In this document: piece by piece, positions 33,437-42,678 of the stretch
How positions within the stretch are numbered: position 1 is the first letter of the stretch
Layout of the letters: every line of letters begins with the position of its first letter
Source: Acidobacteriota bacterium
Lineage (GTDB): Bacteria; Acidobacteriota; Aminicenantia; Aminicenantales; Saccharicenantaceae
Direction of reading: 5' to 3'
DNA length: 64,000 nt
Assembly: GCA_039683095.1 (NCBI GenBank)
Contig: JBDKSB010000012.1
Coordinates: forward strand, 528,293 to 592,292
Position numbers and translations under genes: made by a program
The notes under the pieces: generated by a model
Database searches by the model: none
Told to the model about the DNA's origin: nothing
Seen by the model: only the letters and a program-made list of their open reading frames with translations

Positions 33437-35899
33437 CTACCTCGCAACCGACAGGACATAGGTCGCGGCCGGCGACGTCTGGAATTCGATGAGGCCCGGA
33501 CCGGCCTTTACGACAGGGACGGACTTCCCCCTGACGAAGACCCTCAGCGGAACGGCCGAGCGGATCCGGCAGGCATTCCCGATCTTCGAAAGCAGGGTCG
33601 CGCCCTCGAGCCGCCCGCCTTTCCATTTCATTCCGACTTCGAATCCGCCGCGGGCGACGAGCCCGCGGACCTCTCCGTCCGTCCACGAGCCCGGCAGGGC
33701 CGGCAGGAGCGCCAGCTCGCCCTCGTGGGACTGGAGGAGAAGCTCCGCCACCGCAGCGGACATGCCGAACGAGCCGTCGACCTGCATCGCGCTCGAGCAG
33801 ATCGAAAAGAGGCTTTGCGTAGTGTACTTGTGCATGGCGTAGGCCATGTTCTCCATGGCCTTGGCGCCGTTGCCGAGGCGCGCCCAGCAGGCGGCCTTCC
33901 AGGCCGAGGACCAGCCGTTCCCGGGAAGGCCGCGCTGTTCGAGGACGACCCGGCTCGCCTCGGCTAATTTCGGCGTCTTTCGGGCGGAGATCTGATGCCC
34001 GGGGAACAGGCCCCAGAGCCCGGAGATGTGCCGGTGGCTCGCTTCCGTCTCTCCCCAATCCTCGAGCCATTCCTGGAGGTTGCCCCGCTTCCCGATCTGC
34101 AGGGGCGCCAGCCTGGCTCTGGCGGCGAGGACGCGCGCCTTGAGATCGGCGTCCACGCCGAGGACGTCGGCCGCCCCGGCGACGTACCCGAACAGGTCGG
34201 CGAGGATCTGCATGTCGATCGTCGAGCCGGCGCAGATGGACGTCGTCGTCTTGAACGTCGTGATCTCGTCGAAGAAGCGGGTTTGGCCCGGGATGTCCGG
34301 GAAATTCTCGGGCGACGTCGAGGGGTTGGTCACGAGCCAGCCGTACTTGGGATGCGGAACGAGGAAATCCAGGAAGAACTCGGCGCTGCCCTTGAGGACC
34401 GGGTAATATCGCCTCAGGAACTCCTTGTCCCCCGTGAACAGGTAGTGCTCCCAGAGGTGCGTGGCCAGCCAGGCCCCCCCGGTCGTGAACGCTCCCCAGC
34501 TCGGGCCGTCCATGGGCGCGGCCACCCGCCAGAGATCGGTGTTCTGATGGAAGACCCAGCCGCGGGCGCCGTAGTTCTCCCGGGCGACCTGGGCGCCCTG
34601 GTCCGTCAATTCCTCGATCATCTTGAAGAGGGGCTCGGCGCATTCGCTCAGGTTGCCGACCTCGGCGGGCCAGTAGTTCATCTCGGTGTTGATGTTCGTC
34701 GTGTATTTGGAATCCCACATCGGGTTCATGTCCTTGTTCCAAATGCCCTGGAGGTTGGCCGGCTGCGTGCCGGGCCGGGACGACGAGATCAGGAGGTAGC
34801 GCCCGAACTGGAAGACGAGGGCGGCCAGGGCGGGATCGTTGTCGCCGTCGCAGGCCGCCAGGCGCTCGTCGGTCGGCAGGGCCGAGTTCGGCGTCGCGGG
34901 CAGGCGCAGGTCGACGCGGCGGAACAGCCGCCGGTGCTCGCCGAGGTGGGCGGCCTTCAGCCTGTCGAAAGGCTTGCCGGCCGCGGCCGACATCACGGCT
35001 CCGGCACGGGCCTGCTCGTCGGCGCTGCAATCCTTATAGTTAACGAAGTTCGTGGCCGCCGCGACGAGCAGCGTGACGGCGTCGGCTTGGGCGATCCGGA
35101 GCTCGTCCCAGTCCAGGCTCATCGTCCCGCCCTCGGGCAGGGCCTTGAGGACGGATTCGTAGCGCAGGGCCCCGGTCACGCCCATGTAGTCGGCCGATTT
35201 GCCGCGCACGACCAGGCCGTCGGGCGGCAGGCCGTCCATCCGGAAATAATCGGTCGCGTAGTTCGAGTGGGCCGAATTCCGCTCGCCGCGGAGCTGGGCC
35301 TTGAACGAGATCCGGCCCGGCTTGTCGGCCGAAAGCCGGACGACGATGACCTGGTCCACCGGGCTGACGAAGACCTCCCTCTGAAAGCGGACGCCGTCCT
35401 GCGTGTAGCGCGTCGTGACAACGGCCGTGTCCAGGTCGAGCTCGCGCCGGTAATCCGTGACGGCCCCTTTCGCGCCGAACTCAAGGACGAGATCGCCGAG
35501 GGACTGGTATTTCATCTGCTCGACGGGGTATCCCATCAGATGGCGCCCGAACAGGATGTGGGCCATCTTGTAGTTTCCCTCGAAGACGAGCTTCTGGATC
35601 TCCGGCAGGGCCCTGGCGCCGCCCTTCACGACGGTGGAATACGGGCCGCCCGACCAATAGGTCTCCTCGTTGATCTGGATCCGCTCCTCGTCCGTCCGGC
35701 CGAAGACCACGGCCCCCAGCCGGCCGTTCCCGACAGGCAGGGCGTTCTCCCATTTATCGGCGGGATGGGCGTACCAGAGGATCGTCGAGGGATCGAAGGA
35801 AAGCCTGTCCGCCCCCCCGACCGGAACGGCCAGCGTGCCGGCGAGAAGCAGGACCGCCGCGGCGGCTGAGCCGCGGATCCTTTTTCCGCTAGTCCTCAT
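33437..35899 (-). CDS. GH95 alpha-L-fucosidase, secreted
   Basis: 820 residues with signal peptide (MRTSGKRIRGSAAAAVLLLAG). The GH95 N-terminal beta domain opens with LWYAHPADKWENALPVGNGR and QINEETYWSGGP. The (alpha/alpha)6 barrel holds TNINTEMNYWPAE, containing the N-x-N pair used in GH95 catalysis, and MQVDGSFGMSAAVAELLLQS with the conserved Asp. The family inverts alpha-1,2-fucosyl linkages, and some members act on L-galactose. The C-terminal beta-sandwich is complete (GLVARGGFEVGMKWKGG). It follows a second, divergent GH95-type gene after a 270-base gap. Together they point to fucosylated glycans as substrate. Confidence 0.94.
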   Translation of the reverse strand: MRTSGKRIRGSAAAAVLLLAGTLAVPVGGADRLSFDPSTILWYAHPADKWENALPVGNGRLGAVVFGRTDEERIQINEETYWSGGPYSTVVKGGARALPEIQKLVFEGNYKMAHILFGRHLMGYPVEQMKYQSLGDLVLEFGAKGAVTDYRRELDLDTAVVTTRYTQDGVRFQREVFVSPVDQVIVVRLSADKPGRISFKAQLRGERNSAHSNYATDYFRMDGLPPDGLVVRGKSADYMGVTGALRYESVLKALPEGGTMSLDWDELRIAQADAVTLLVAAATNFVNYKDCSADEQARAGAVMSAAAGKPFDRLKAAHLGEHRRLFRRVDLRLPATPNSALPTDERLAACDGDNDPALAALVFQFGRYLLISSSRPGTQPANLQGIWNKDMNPMWDSKYTTNINTEMNYWPAEVGNLSECAEPLFKMIEELTDQGAQVARENYGARGWVFHQNTDLWRVAAPMDGPSWGAFTTGGAWLATHLWEHYLFTGDKEFLRRYYPVLKGSAEFFLDFLVPHPKYGWLVTNPSTSPENFPDIPGQTRFFDEITTFKTTTSICAGSTIDMQILADLFGYVAGAADVLGVDADLKARVLAARARLAPLQIGKRGNLQEWLEDWGETEASHRHISGLWGLFPGHQISARKTPKLAEASRVVLEQRGLPGNGWSSAWKAACWARLGNGAKAMENMAYAMHKYTTQSLFSICSSAMQVDGSFGMSAAVAELLLQSHEGELALLPALPGSWTDGEVRGLVARGGFEVGMKWKGGRLEGATLLSKIGNACRIRSAVPLRVFVRGKSVPVVKAGPGLIEFQTSPAATYVLSVAR

Positions 35900-35989
35900 A
35901 GGGAATTCCTTTCAGAGATAGACTCTTCCGGCCGCGGGCGTCGTCCCCCGATGGCCCTTGTCTCCATCCTGCCCGCGGGGCTGGGCGAT

Positions 35990-36066
35990 CGGCGGAGCGC
36001 CGCAACCGGCGAGGGTCCACGTCCCATGATCGACGCCGAACTTGACAGGGCCGGTATCCTCCCCTT
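35990..36066 (-). pseudogene. Possible glycosidase C-terminal fragment between the two GH95 genes
   Basis: In the 35900-36171 gap one minus-strand frame reads DTGPVKFGVDHGTWTLAG, resembling the final beta-strands of GH78-like C-terminal domains (VxFxVgsGtwtf). The frame has an ATG at 36175 overlapping the previous stop but shows no other recognisable domain. It may be a relic of a lost gene or chance. The rest of the gap shows nothing else I can support. Confidence 0.25.
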
Positions 36067-36171
36067 CCCATCTTACACCCCCGGCCCCGCCGAGGAACGG
36101 GCCGGCCGGGACGACCCGGCCGCCTGCCCTGACCGGGTCGAGCCTGGCTGCGGAGCGCCTGGAGGACACCG

Positions 36172-38655
36172 TCATTTCAATCCGATCTCGACCGTTAGCT
36201 CCCGGCAGGCCGGAAGCGACAGCCGGCGGCTGCGGGCGTTCCCGGCGCTCCGGACGGCGGCCCCGCCTCCGCGAACGGCCAGGAAGGCGATGTCCCCGGG
36301 CGCGAGAAGCGTGATCTCCTGGGCCTTGCCGCTCTTGAGCACGACCTCGATGGTCTTGCCGTTCCAGGTCAGCCGCCTGGCTTCGATCCGGCCGCGGCAG
36401 AGAACGCCCTCGATCGTCCCTGACGGCCAGGCCGCAGGACAGGCCGGCAGCAGTCGCACGATCCCCGGGTCGGAGGAGACGAGCATCTTGATGAGCACGG
36501 CGGGCAGGCCCCCGCTGATGTCCATATTGAACAGCTGTTTGGCGTTGTGCATGGACGCCAGGTTGTGGAGCCAGTAGCGGTTGAGGAGCGGCACCAGGCA
36601 GCGGTAGGCCAGGTCGGCCTCGCCCAGGCTGGCCGAAGCCTGTCCCAGCTGGACCAGGCCGAAGGACATGAACCCGCCCTGTTTCCGCCAGTTCGACCAG
36701 TGGCGATCGAGCTTGATCTCGATGAGCTTCCTGAAGGCGGCCCGGAGCCGCGGGTCACCGGCGATCTCCTCCGGCATCCCGTCATAAAGGGCGTAGAGCT
36801 GGGAGCTGTGCCGGTGGTTATAGTTGTCGGCCAGGCGGGGCGTCAGCCACTCCTTGACCGCTCCGTCCTCGTTGACGAGATAGGGCGGCATCTTGGCCAG
36901 CATCTTTTCCCAGACCTGGACCTTGTCCCGGTTGAGGCCGAGCGCCCGGGAGGCTGCGATGGCGTTGGAGAGCAGCTCCTTGGCCGCGGCGACGTCCATC
37001 GTGGCGTTGAACGTCACCTGTGACCTGGTGTTCGAGGGCGCGTTCTCCGGCGACTGGGTCGGGCTGAACAGGTAGCGCCCGTCCGGACCCTCATAGAGAT
37101 AGTCCTCGAAGAACAGGGCCGCCTTTTCCATGAACGGCAGGGCGTGGCGGGCCAGGAACTCCCGGTCGTCCGTGTAGAGCCAGTAGTCATAGAAGAAATG
37201 GGCCGCCCAGGCCGCGCCGGCGACCCAGAACTGGCCGGGGAAATCCGCCTCGAAGGCGTTGTTGTAGCCGTTGGTCGTCGACCGCGAGGGCAGGACGATC
37301 CCCCGCGCCCCGAAGGTCATCTTGGCGTTGACCTCGAGATATGGGACCAGTCCCTCTATATAGGATGTGTAGGCCGGCATGAGCTCGGGCATGTTCCCCA
37401 TGAGCAGCGAGGCGATGGCCGAGGGGACATTCCCGTTGTGGGTGAAATCGCTCGCCCAGGGCGGGCTGTAGGTCCCGGCCCAGACGCCCTGGAGGGTGGG
37501 CGGCAGGTCGCTCACGCTGGAGAGGATGTTGTACCGGCCGGCGTCGAAGACCTTCTCGATGAGGGCCCGGGAGGGCTCCTCGTCCGTCGTTGTGGCCAGG
37601 AGTTCTTCCGACGTCAGGCCCCGGTCGGCCCCCCCGCCGAGATCGAGCCGCATGCGGCCGAAGATCCCGCCGTGGATCCTCGCGTGCGGGCCCAGCAGCG
37701 CGGCGTAGTCGGCGGGCAGGGCCGCCAGATCCTTCTTGGTCCGTTCTATCAGGGACTTCTCGAAGTCGTCGAGGACCTTGATATCCACGAACACCAGGAC
37801 CTCGTCCGCGCCGCTTAGCGTCAGGCCCTGTCCCTCAGCGGCCGCCGCGCCGTTGCGGGCCGCGACCCGGGCCACGCCTTCAAGGCCCTGGATGCTGCCG
37901 GGGTAGGCATGGGTGAAGCCGTGACGGAAGGTCAGGGTCGACGTGTCGGCGGTCACGGCGAGGTTGCCGACATCGGCCCGGAACCGCCGGTTGCCGGGCT
38001 CCCGGGGCGAGAGCTCGAGGCGGCAGCTTACGGCGCCGGGTCCCGGGCCCGTGATCCTCAGGACAGCGACGCCGTCGGCCCGGGAGACGAACAGGCGCCG
38101 CTCGAACGGGCCGCGGCGGTCGGCCCAATGGACGATCGTTTCGCCGGTCGCGAAATCGGTCGCGCGCGCGTAGCCGGAGACCCCGCCGTCCGCCGCCATC
38201 CTGATCCTCAGGTCGAACGCGGGCATGAGGGCGTCGGGGTAAAGGAACTCCTTCTGTATCGACGCATCGACGGCCAGCCGGCCGGCCTGGTCATGGAGGC
38301 CGCTGTCGATGAGGCGGCGGACCTCGAAGAGGCGCGTCGCGACAGCCGGCGGCAGGAGCGGGTCGCGCTCGGGCACGAACATCCTCTTGTGGCTGAAGAC
38401 GATGATCTCGTCGAGAGGCCGTCCGAGGACGCTGGCCCCGACGGTCCCGTTCCCGCTGAGGAGGCCCTGTTCCCAGGTCGCCCCGGGCTCGGAGCTGACG
38501 AACCCGCGCGCGGGCGGCGCCAGGATCCCCGAGGCCTGGGCGGCGGCCGGCGAAGAGGGACTCGGCGAGGCGCCGAGTCCGGGGATCGCGTTGATCAGGA
38601 CGGCGCCCAGGACCAGTACGGCCGGCGTTCCGGAGCGGCGGATCCGGCTCATCAT
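36172..38655 (-). CDS. GH95-family glycoside hydrolase, divergent second copy, secreted
   Basis: 827 residues from ATG 38655, chosen because AAGGAGG lies 5 bases upstream. The signal peptide spans residues 1-28. The GH95 N-terminal motif is recognisable (LLSGNGTVGASVLGRP, VFSHKRMFVPERDP). Where the neighbouring GH95 reads TNINTEMNYWPAE this protein reads THNGNVPSAIAS, so the catalytic N-x-N pair is kept while the rest changes. The later Asp is kept in FNMDISGGLPAVLIK. Specificity has probably shifted from the standard alpha-1,2-fucosidase. It follows the iron alcohol dehydrogenase gene after 32 bases in the same operon. Confidence 0.83.
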   Translation of the reverse strand: MMSRIRRSGTPAVLVLGAVLINAIPGLGASPSPSSPAAAQASGILAPPARGFVSSEPGATWEQGLLSGNGTVGASVLGRPLDEIIVFSHKRMFVPERDPLLPPAVATRLFEVRRLIDSGLHDQAGRLAVDASIQKEFLYPDALMPAFDLRIRMAADGGVSGYARATDFATGETIVHWADRRGPFERRLFVSRADGVAVLRITGPGPGAVSCRLELSPREPGNRRFRADVGNLAVTADTSTLTFRHGFTHAYPGSIQGLEGVARVAARNGAAAAEGQGLTLSGADEVLVFVDIKVLDDFEKSLIERTKKDLAALPADYAALLGPHARIHGGIFGRMRLDLGGGADRGLTSEELLATTTDEEPSRALIEKVFDAGRYNILSSVSDLPPTLQGVWAGTYSPPWASDFTHNGNVPSAIASLLMGNMPELMPAYTSYIEGLVPYLEVNAKMTFGARGIVLPSRSTTNGYNNAFEADFPGQFWVAGAAWAAHFFYDYWLYTDDREFLARHALPFMEKAALFFEDYLYEGPDGRYLFSPTQSPENAPSNTRSQVTFNATMDVAAAKELLSNAIAASRALGLNRDKVQVWEKMLAKMPPYLVNEDGAVKEWLTPRLADNYNHRHSSQLYALYDGMPEEIAGDPRLRAAFRKLIEIKLDRHWSNWRKQGGFMSFGLVQLGQASASLGEADLAYRCLVPLLNRYWLHNLASMHNAKQLFNMDISGGLPAVLIKMLVSSDPGIVRLLPACPAAWPSGTIEGVLCRGRIEARRLTWNGKTIEVVLKSGKAQEITLLAPGDIAFLAVRGGGAAVRSAGNARSRRLSLPACRELTVEIGLK

Positions 38656-38687
38656 GTCAACCTCCTTTGCGGGCGGGGCGACCGCCC

Positions 38688-39848
38688 TCAATAGCTGCTG
38701 CCGAGGATCTCCAGAACGTCGGCCGGCGTCGCCAGACGCGGGTGGTTCCTGTAATCGGGCAGCACCAGGGATTGACGGGCCAAAGCCTCGATCTCCTCTT
38801 CCGGAACGTCGAAATCGCGGAGCCGGAAGTCCATCCCGATCTTTTTGATGAACCTCTTGATCGCGGCGCAGGCGCCTTCGGCGGCCCTGGCGCCCTTCTC
38901 CGCCGCGAGCCGGGGATCGATGATCCTGCCGACCGCCGCGAACTTGGCCGGCACGGTTTTGCAGGTGTAATCGAGGATGGCCGGATAGACGACGGCCAGG
39001 GCCTGGCCGTGGGCCACGTGCGGGTAGAAGCCGCTGATGGCCATGCCGATGCCGTGCGGCAGGGTCACGCCGGCGTTGGCGATGCAGAGGCCGCCCAGCG
39101 TGTCGGCCCAGGCCATGCGTTCCCGGGCCTCGAGGTTCCGGCCGTCCTTGAGGGCGGCCGGGAGCGACTTGACCGTCAGGCCGATGGCCTCCATGGCCAT
39201 CATGTCGGTATAGGGCGATCCGCCGGGATTGATCAAGCTCTCGAAAGCGTGGGCGAAGACGTCGAATCCCGTGGAGGCGGTGACCTTATCGGGCAGCGAG
39301 ACCATGAGCTCGGGATCGACCAGTGAGACGCGGGGGTAGAGGAGCGGATGGGCCAGGGCCGACTTGTTCCTCTCGGCCGGGTTAGTCACGACGGCGACCT
39401 GGGTCACGTTGGAGCCCGTCCCCGACGTCGTCGTCACGGCGATGACGGGCAGGGTCTTGGCCGTGGGCTGCTTGTCCCGGAAGAAGAGGTAATCCCAAGC
39501 GCCGCCCCGATGGGTGGCCTCGACCGCGATGGCCTTGGCCGTGTCCATGGTCGATCCTCCCCCCACGGCGACGAGGACGTCCGCCTTGAACTCCCGGGCC
39601 AGCCGGGCGCCCCGGGCGACGACCTCGGTGGTCGGATTGGCGATGACCCCGTCGAAGCGGGCCACAGCCAGGCCGGCCTCGGTCAGCAGGCCCTTGGCCC
39701 GCGTGAACATCCCATGAAAGCAGGGTTCATCGGGGACGGTGACCAGGACGGCCCGGCTCCCGAAACTGGCGGCGACTTGGCCGACCTCGGCCAGGCGCCC
39801 CCTGCCGAAACGGATCTCCGTGGGGTGAAAATAACGGAATTCTTTCAT
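38688..39848 (-). CDS. Iron-containing (group III) alcohol dehydrogenase
   Basis: 386 residues, cytoplasmic. The NAD(P) site GGGSTMDTAKA and the metal-binding residues (Asp and His in STGFDVFAHAFES, His in PHGIGMAISGFYPHVAHG) are intact. The family includes lactaldehyde reductase (FucO), 1,3-propanediol and butanol dehydrogenases. In a fucose/rhamnose locus, reduction of lactaldehyde is a reasonable inference, since both deoxysugars yield it, but the sequence does not prove it. The start overlaps the stop of the MDR dehydrogenase (ATGA). Confidence 0.92.
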   Translation of the reverse strand: MKEFRYFHPTEIRFGRGRLAEVGQVAASFGSRAVLVTVPDEPCFHGMFTRAKGLLTEAGLAVARFDGVIANPTTEVVARGARLAREFKADVLVAVGGGSTMDTAKAIAVEATHRGGAWDYLFFRDKQPTAKTLPVIAVTTTSGTGSNVTQVAVVTNPAERNKSALAHPLLYPRVSLVDPELMVSLPDKVTASTGFDVFAHAFESLINPGGSPYTDMMAMEAIGLTVKSLPAALKDGRNLEARERMAWADTLGGLCIANAGVTLPHGIGMAISGFYPHVAHGQALAVVYPAILDYTCKTVPAKFAAVGRIIDPRLAAEKGARAAEGACAAIKRFIKKIGMDFRLRDFDVPEEEIEALARQSLVLPDYRNHPRLATPADVLEILGSSY

Positions 39849-40888
39849 GACAAGCTCTCCTGTTGTATGGAATCAAGGTCGACAAAGATCTTCATCGACC
39901 TCTCCCCCTCCTGCTCGATGTAATCGTAGGCGTTCCGGTACTGCTCGAACGGGAAATGGCGGGTCTCCAGCGGCCTGGTGACCAGCCCGCCCGACCGGAT
40001 GAGGCGGACCGCCTTGACGAAGTCCTGGCGCCGGTACATGAGCGTGCCCGTCAGGGTCAGCTCCCGGTCCTGGACGAGGCCCATGTCGACGCGGGGCCGG
40101 TCGCCGTAGACGCCGACGGCGACGATCGTTCCGCCCTTTTGGATGGCGCCGATCGCCTCGTTCAGCGCAACCTCGGCCGCGGCGCAATCGAAAGCCTTAT
40201 CGAAACCCTTGGCGCCGAAGACGCGGGCCGACGCTTCCTTCAGGCTCTCGCGCCCGGCCCGGCCGACGTGCTTCAGGCCGCACCTCCGGGCGATGTCCAG
40301 CCGGAATTCGCTGACATCCGTGATGAGGACCCTGGCGCCGGCGGCCCGGGCCGCCTGGGCGACGAGGTTGCCGATGGGGCCGGCCCCGAGCACGGCGACG
40401 TTGGCCCCGGCCAGCGCCCCGGCGCGGGACGCGGCATGGACGCCGACGGCCGCGGGCTCGACCAGCGCGCCCTGTTCGAAGGTGAAGGAGGCCGGAAGCG
40501 GGACTATCCGTTCCTCCCGGGTCAGAAAGAACTCCTGGGCGCAGCCGGGGGCTTGAAATCCCTGGACCCGGAGGACGTCGCAGATGTGGTAGTCCCCCCG
40601 CCGGCAGGGGGCGCAGCGGCCGCAGACGAGCTGGGGCGTGGCCGTGACCTTCTCCCCCGGCCGCACGCTCTCGACGCGCCGACCGACGGCCTCCACGACG
40701 CCGGAGAATTCATGCCCCTGCACGACCGGGTAGGACGTGAAGGGATGGCGTCCGTGGCGGACGTGGATGTCTGATCCGCAGATGCCGATCATGCGGACCC
40801 GGATCAGGACTTCCTTCGGCCCGGGTTTCGGCGCCGGGACATCGCGGAACTCGATCGCGCCCGGACTGGTCATGACGGCTTGTTTCAT
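39845..40888 (-). CDS. Zinc-dependent medium-chain (MDR) alcohol/polyol dehydrogenase
   Basis: 347 residues. The catalytic zinc Cys is in GICGSDIHVRHG, and GHEFSG supplies His and Glu. The structural zinc has four cysteines in CGRCAPCRRGDYHIC. The Rossmann motif is VAVLGAGPIGNLVAQAA. Architecture and length match sorbitol, threonine or galactitol-type dehydrogenases. It could oxidise a sugar or polyol; L-fucose or L-rhamnose dehydrogenases of MDR type are possible candidates. It lies 30 bases after the symporter gene and overlaps the iron alcohol dehydrogenase gene by four bases. Confidence 0.92.
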   Translation of the reverse strand: MKQAVMTSPGAIEFRDVPAPKPGPKEVLIRVRMIGICGSDIHVRHGRHPFTSYPVVQGHEFSGVVEAVGRRVESVRPGEKVTATPQLVCGRCAPCRRGDYHICDVLRVQGFQAPGCAQEFFLTREERIVPLPASFTFEQGALVEPAAVGVHAASRAGALAGANVAVLGAGPIGNLVAQAARAAGARVLITDVSEFRLDIARRCGLKHVGRAGRESLKEASARVFGAKGFDKAFDCAAAEVALNEAIGAIQKGGTIVAVGVYGDRPRVDMGLVQDRELTLTGTLMYRRQDFVKAVRLIRSGGLVTRPLETRHFPFEQYRNAYDYIEQEGERSMKIFVDLDSIQQESLS

Positions 40889-40918
40889 GCGAAGACTCCT
40901 TGGCCGCGGCGGGCGGCC

Positions 40919-42544
40919 TCAGCGGAAGACGTAGTAGAGGACGACCAGCAGCGCCAGGAGTCCCCCGGCCAGAACCCGCGGATCGCTCCATCCCTGGATC
41001 CGGCCCCGGGAAAGAACGGCCTTCGGGCTGCTCCATGTCAGGTCGCGGATCTTTTCGAGGTCCGGTTTTGGGGTCAGCAGGCTGACCGCCACGAAAACCA
41101 CGCTGCAGATGCAGAACATCCACCAGGCCTGCATCATGAACGGGATGCCCAATCCCTGGGTAATGACCTTTTCGGCGCCGAAAACGGGGAAGTCGATCAG
41201 GAAGGAGGCGAGCCCGAGAAGGAACCCGCCCACGAGGGTCGTCAGCGCCGCCTGTTTCGTGCCGCGCTTCCAGAAGACGCCCCAGAGGAAGACGGTCGTG
41301 ATCGGCGGCGCCAGATAGCTGCCGATGGTGTTGATGGCCTCGAAGATGCTCGAGTAGCGTCCGCCCTGCGTCGACCAGGCCATGGCCAGGAGCATGACGG
41401 CCACCGTGCAGGCCTGGCCGATCCGTACCTGGGCCTTGTCCGAAGACTCCGGCCTGATCCTTTTAACGATGTCGACGGCGACCAGCGTGGCGGTGCTGTT
41501 GAGGGCGGCGGCGATCGTGCTCATCAACGCCGCCAGGAGTCCGGCTGCGATGACCCCCTTGAGCCCCGTCGGGATGAGCCGGACCAGGAGGACCGGCAGG
41601 GTCTGATTGGCGTCGGCCCCGATGACGTCGCGGAAGAGGACATAGCCGACGACGCCGGGCAGGACGAGGATGAAAACGGGGAGGATCTTGAGCAGGCCGG
41701 CGAAGAGGGCCCCTCTTTGGGCATCCTTCTCCGTCCGGGAGCCGAGGACGCGCTGGACGATCGTCTGGTCGGTGCACCAGTACCAGATGCCGAGGATGGG
41801 ATAGCCGAGGAAGACGGCGTACCAGTTCAGGCCGGCCGAGCTGTGGGTCTGCAGCATGCTGAGCTGGCCGGGCTTGACGGCGGCCTTGAACGCGGCCAGG
41901 GAGGCGATGCCGTGCGAAGGCAGCGCCAGCACGGCGAAGATCGTGACCAGGGCGGCGCCCAGGATCAGTATGACCGCCTGGATCGACTCCGTGACCACGA
42001 CCGCCTTGAGCCCGCCGAGCAGCGTATAGATGCCGGTCACGATCGAAATGAGGATTATCGAGGTGAGGACATCGATGCCGAAGAACTGGCGGAAGACCGC
42101 CGCTCCGGCGTACAAGCTCATGCCGATGTGGATGAACAGCGCCGCCAGGATGGCCATGAAAGCCAGCATGATCCTGGCACCAGGCCCGAACCGCTTCTCG
42201 AGGAACTCGGGCAGCGTGGAGATGCGGCTCCGGAAATAGAATGGCGCGAAGACCAGGGCCAGGAGGATAAGGCTGAAGGCCGCCATCCATTCAAAATTGC
42301 CCCAGACAAGCCCTTCGGAATAGCCCGAGGCGGCCAGCCCCACCAGGTGAATGGTCGAGATGTTGGCGGCGAACATGGCCGAGCCGACGACGCCCCAGCG
42401 AAGCGACCGGTCGGCCAGGAAGTAGCCGCTGGCGGTCCGCTTGATGCCGCGGGCCGAGAGCACTCCGATGGCGAGGATGCCCAGCATGTAGACGATGATG
42501 ATCACGAGATCGAGCACGGGGATCCCGAGCGTCGCTTGGGTCAT
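40919..42544 (-). CDS. Sodium:solute symporter (SSS family), sugar-type
   Basis: 541 residues with about 13-14 hydrophobic segments spread along the length. The first is LDLVIIIVYMLGILAIGVL, and the last is near the C-terminus (ALLVVLYYVF). Family features include the ANISTIHLVGLAASGYSEG loop, GGLKAVVVTESIQAVILILG and NSTATLVAVDI. SGLT-like members import sugars or inositol with sodium across the inner membrane. In this operon it probably imports a monosaccharide released by the glycosidases and works on periplasmic sugar delivered by the TonB receptor. A perfect 15-base-pair hairpin separates it from the receptor gene. Confidence 0.93.
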   Translation of the reverse strand: MTQATLGIPVLDLVIIIVYMLGILAIGVLSARGIKRTASGYFLADRSLRWGVVGSAMFAANISTIHLVGLAASGYSEGLVWGNFEWMAAFSLILLALVFAPFYFRSRISTLPEFLEKRFGPGARIMLAFMAILAALFIHIGMSLYAGAAVFRQFFGIDVLTSIILISIVTGIYTLLGGLKAVVVTESIQAVILILGAALVTIFAVLALPSHGIASLAAFKAAVKPGQLSMLQTHSSAGLNWYAVFLGYPILGIWYWCTDQTIVQRVLGSRTEKDAQRGALFAGLLKILPVFILVLPGVVGYVLFRDVIGADANQTLPVLLVRLIPTGLKGVIAAGLLAALMSTIAAALNSTATLVAVDIVKRIRPESSDKAQVRIGQACTVAVMLLAMAWSTQGGRYSSIFEAINTIGSYLAPPITTVFLWGVFWKRGTKQAALTTLVGGFLLGLASFLIDFPVFGAEKVITQGLGIPFMMQAWWMFCICSVVFVAVSLLTPKPDLEKIRDLTWSSPKAVLSRGRIQGWSDPRVLAGGLLALLVVLYYVFR

Positions 42545-42620
42545 TATTCTCTCCTGGTTATGGCCTCATGGCGCCGGTCGGCCGCCGGACAAACCGGACG
42601 ACATGGTGATCGTCAGGAAG

Positions 42621-42653
42621 GCCGGGGGAGAGCCCGATGGGCTCTCCCCCGGC
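42621..42653 (-). terminator. Strong hairpin between TonB receptor and symporter genes
   Basis: A perfect inverted repeat has 15-base arms (42621-42635 and 42639-42653, GCCGGGGGAGAGCCC and complement) around a three-base loop. It lies 26 bases downstream of the receptor stop and 77 before the symporter start. There is no following T-run, so it may be an attenuator or an RNA-stabilising element rather than a full intrinsic terminator. Confidence 0.6.
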
Positions 42654-42678
42654 TCCGTTAGACATGCGTTTTCCGGTT

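Noticed and set aside
40880-42661. 593-codon plus-strand frame opposite the symporter
   Set aside because: It is almost entirely Asp/Glu/Arg/Gly/Gln, the usual complement of hydrophobic membrane codons, not a protein.
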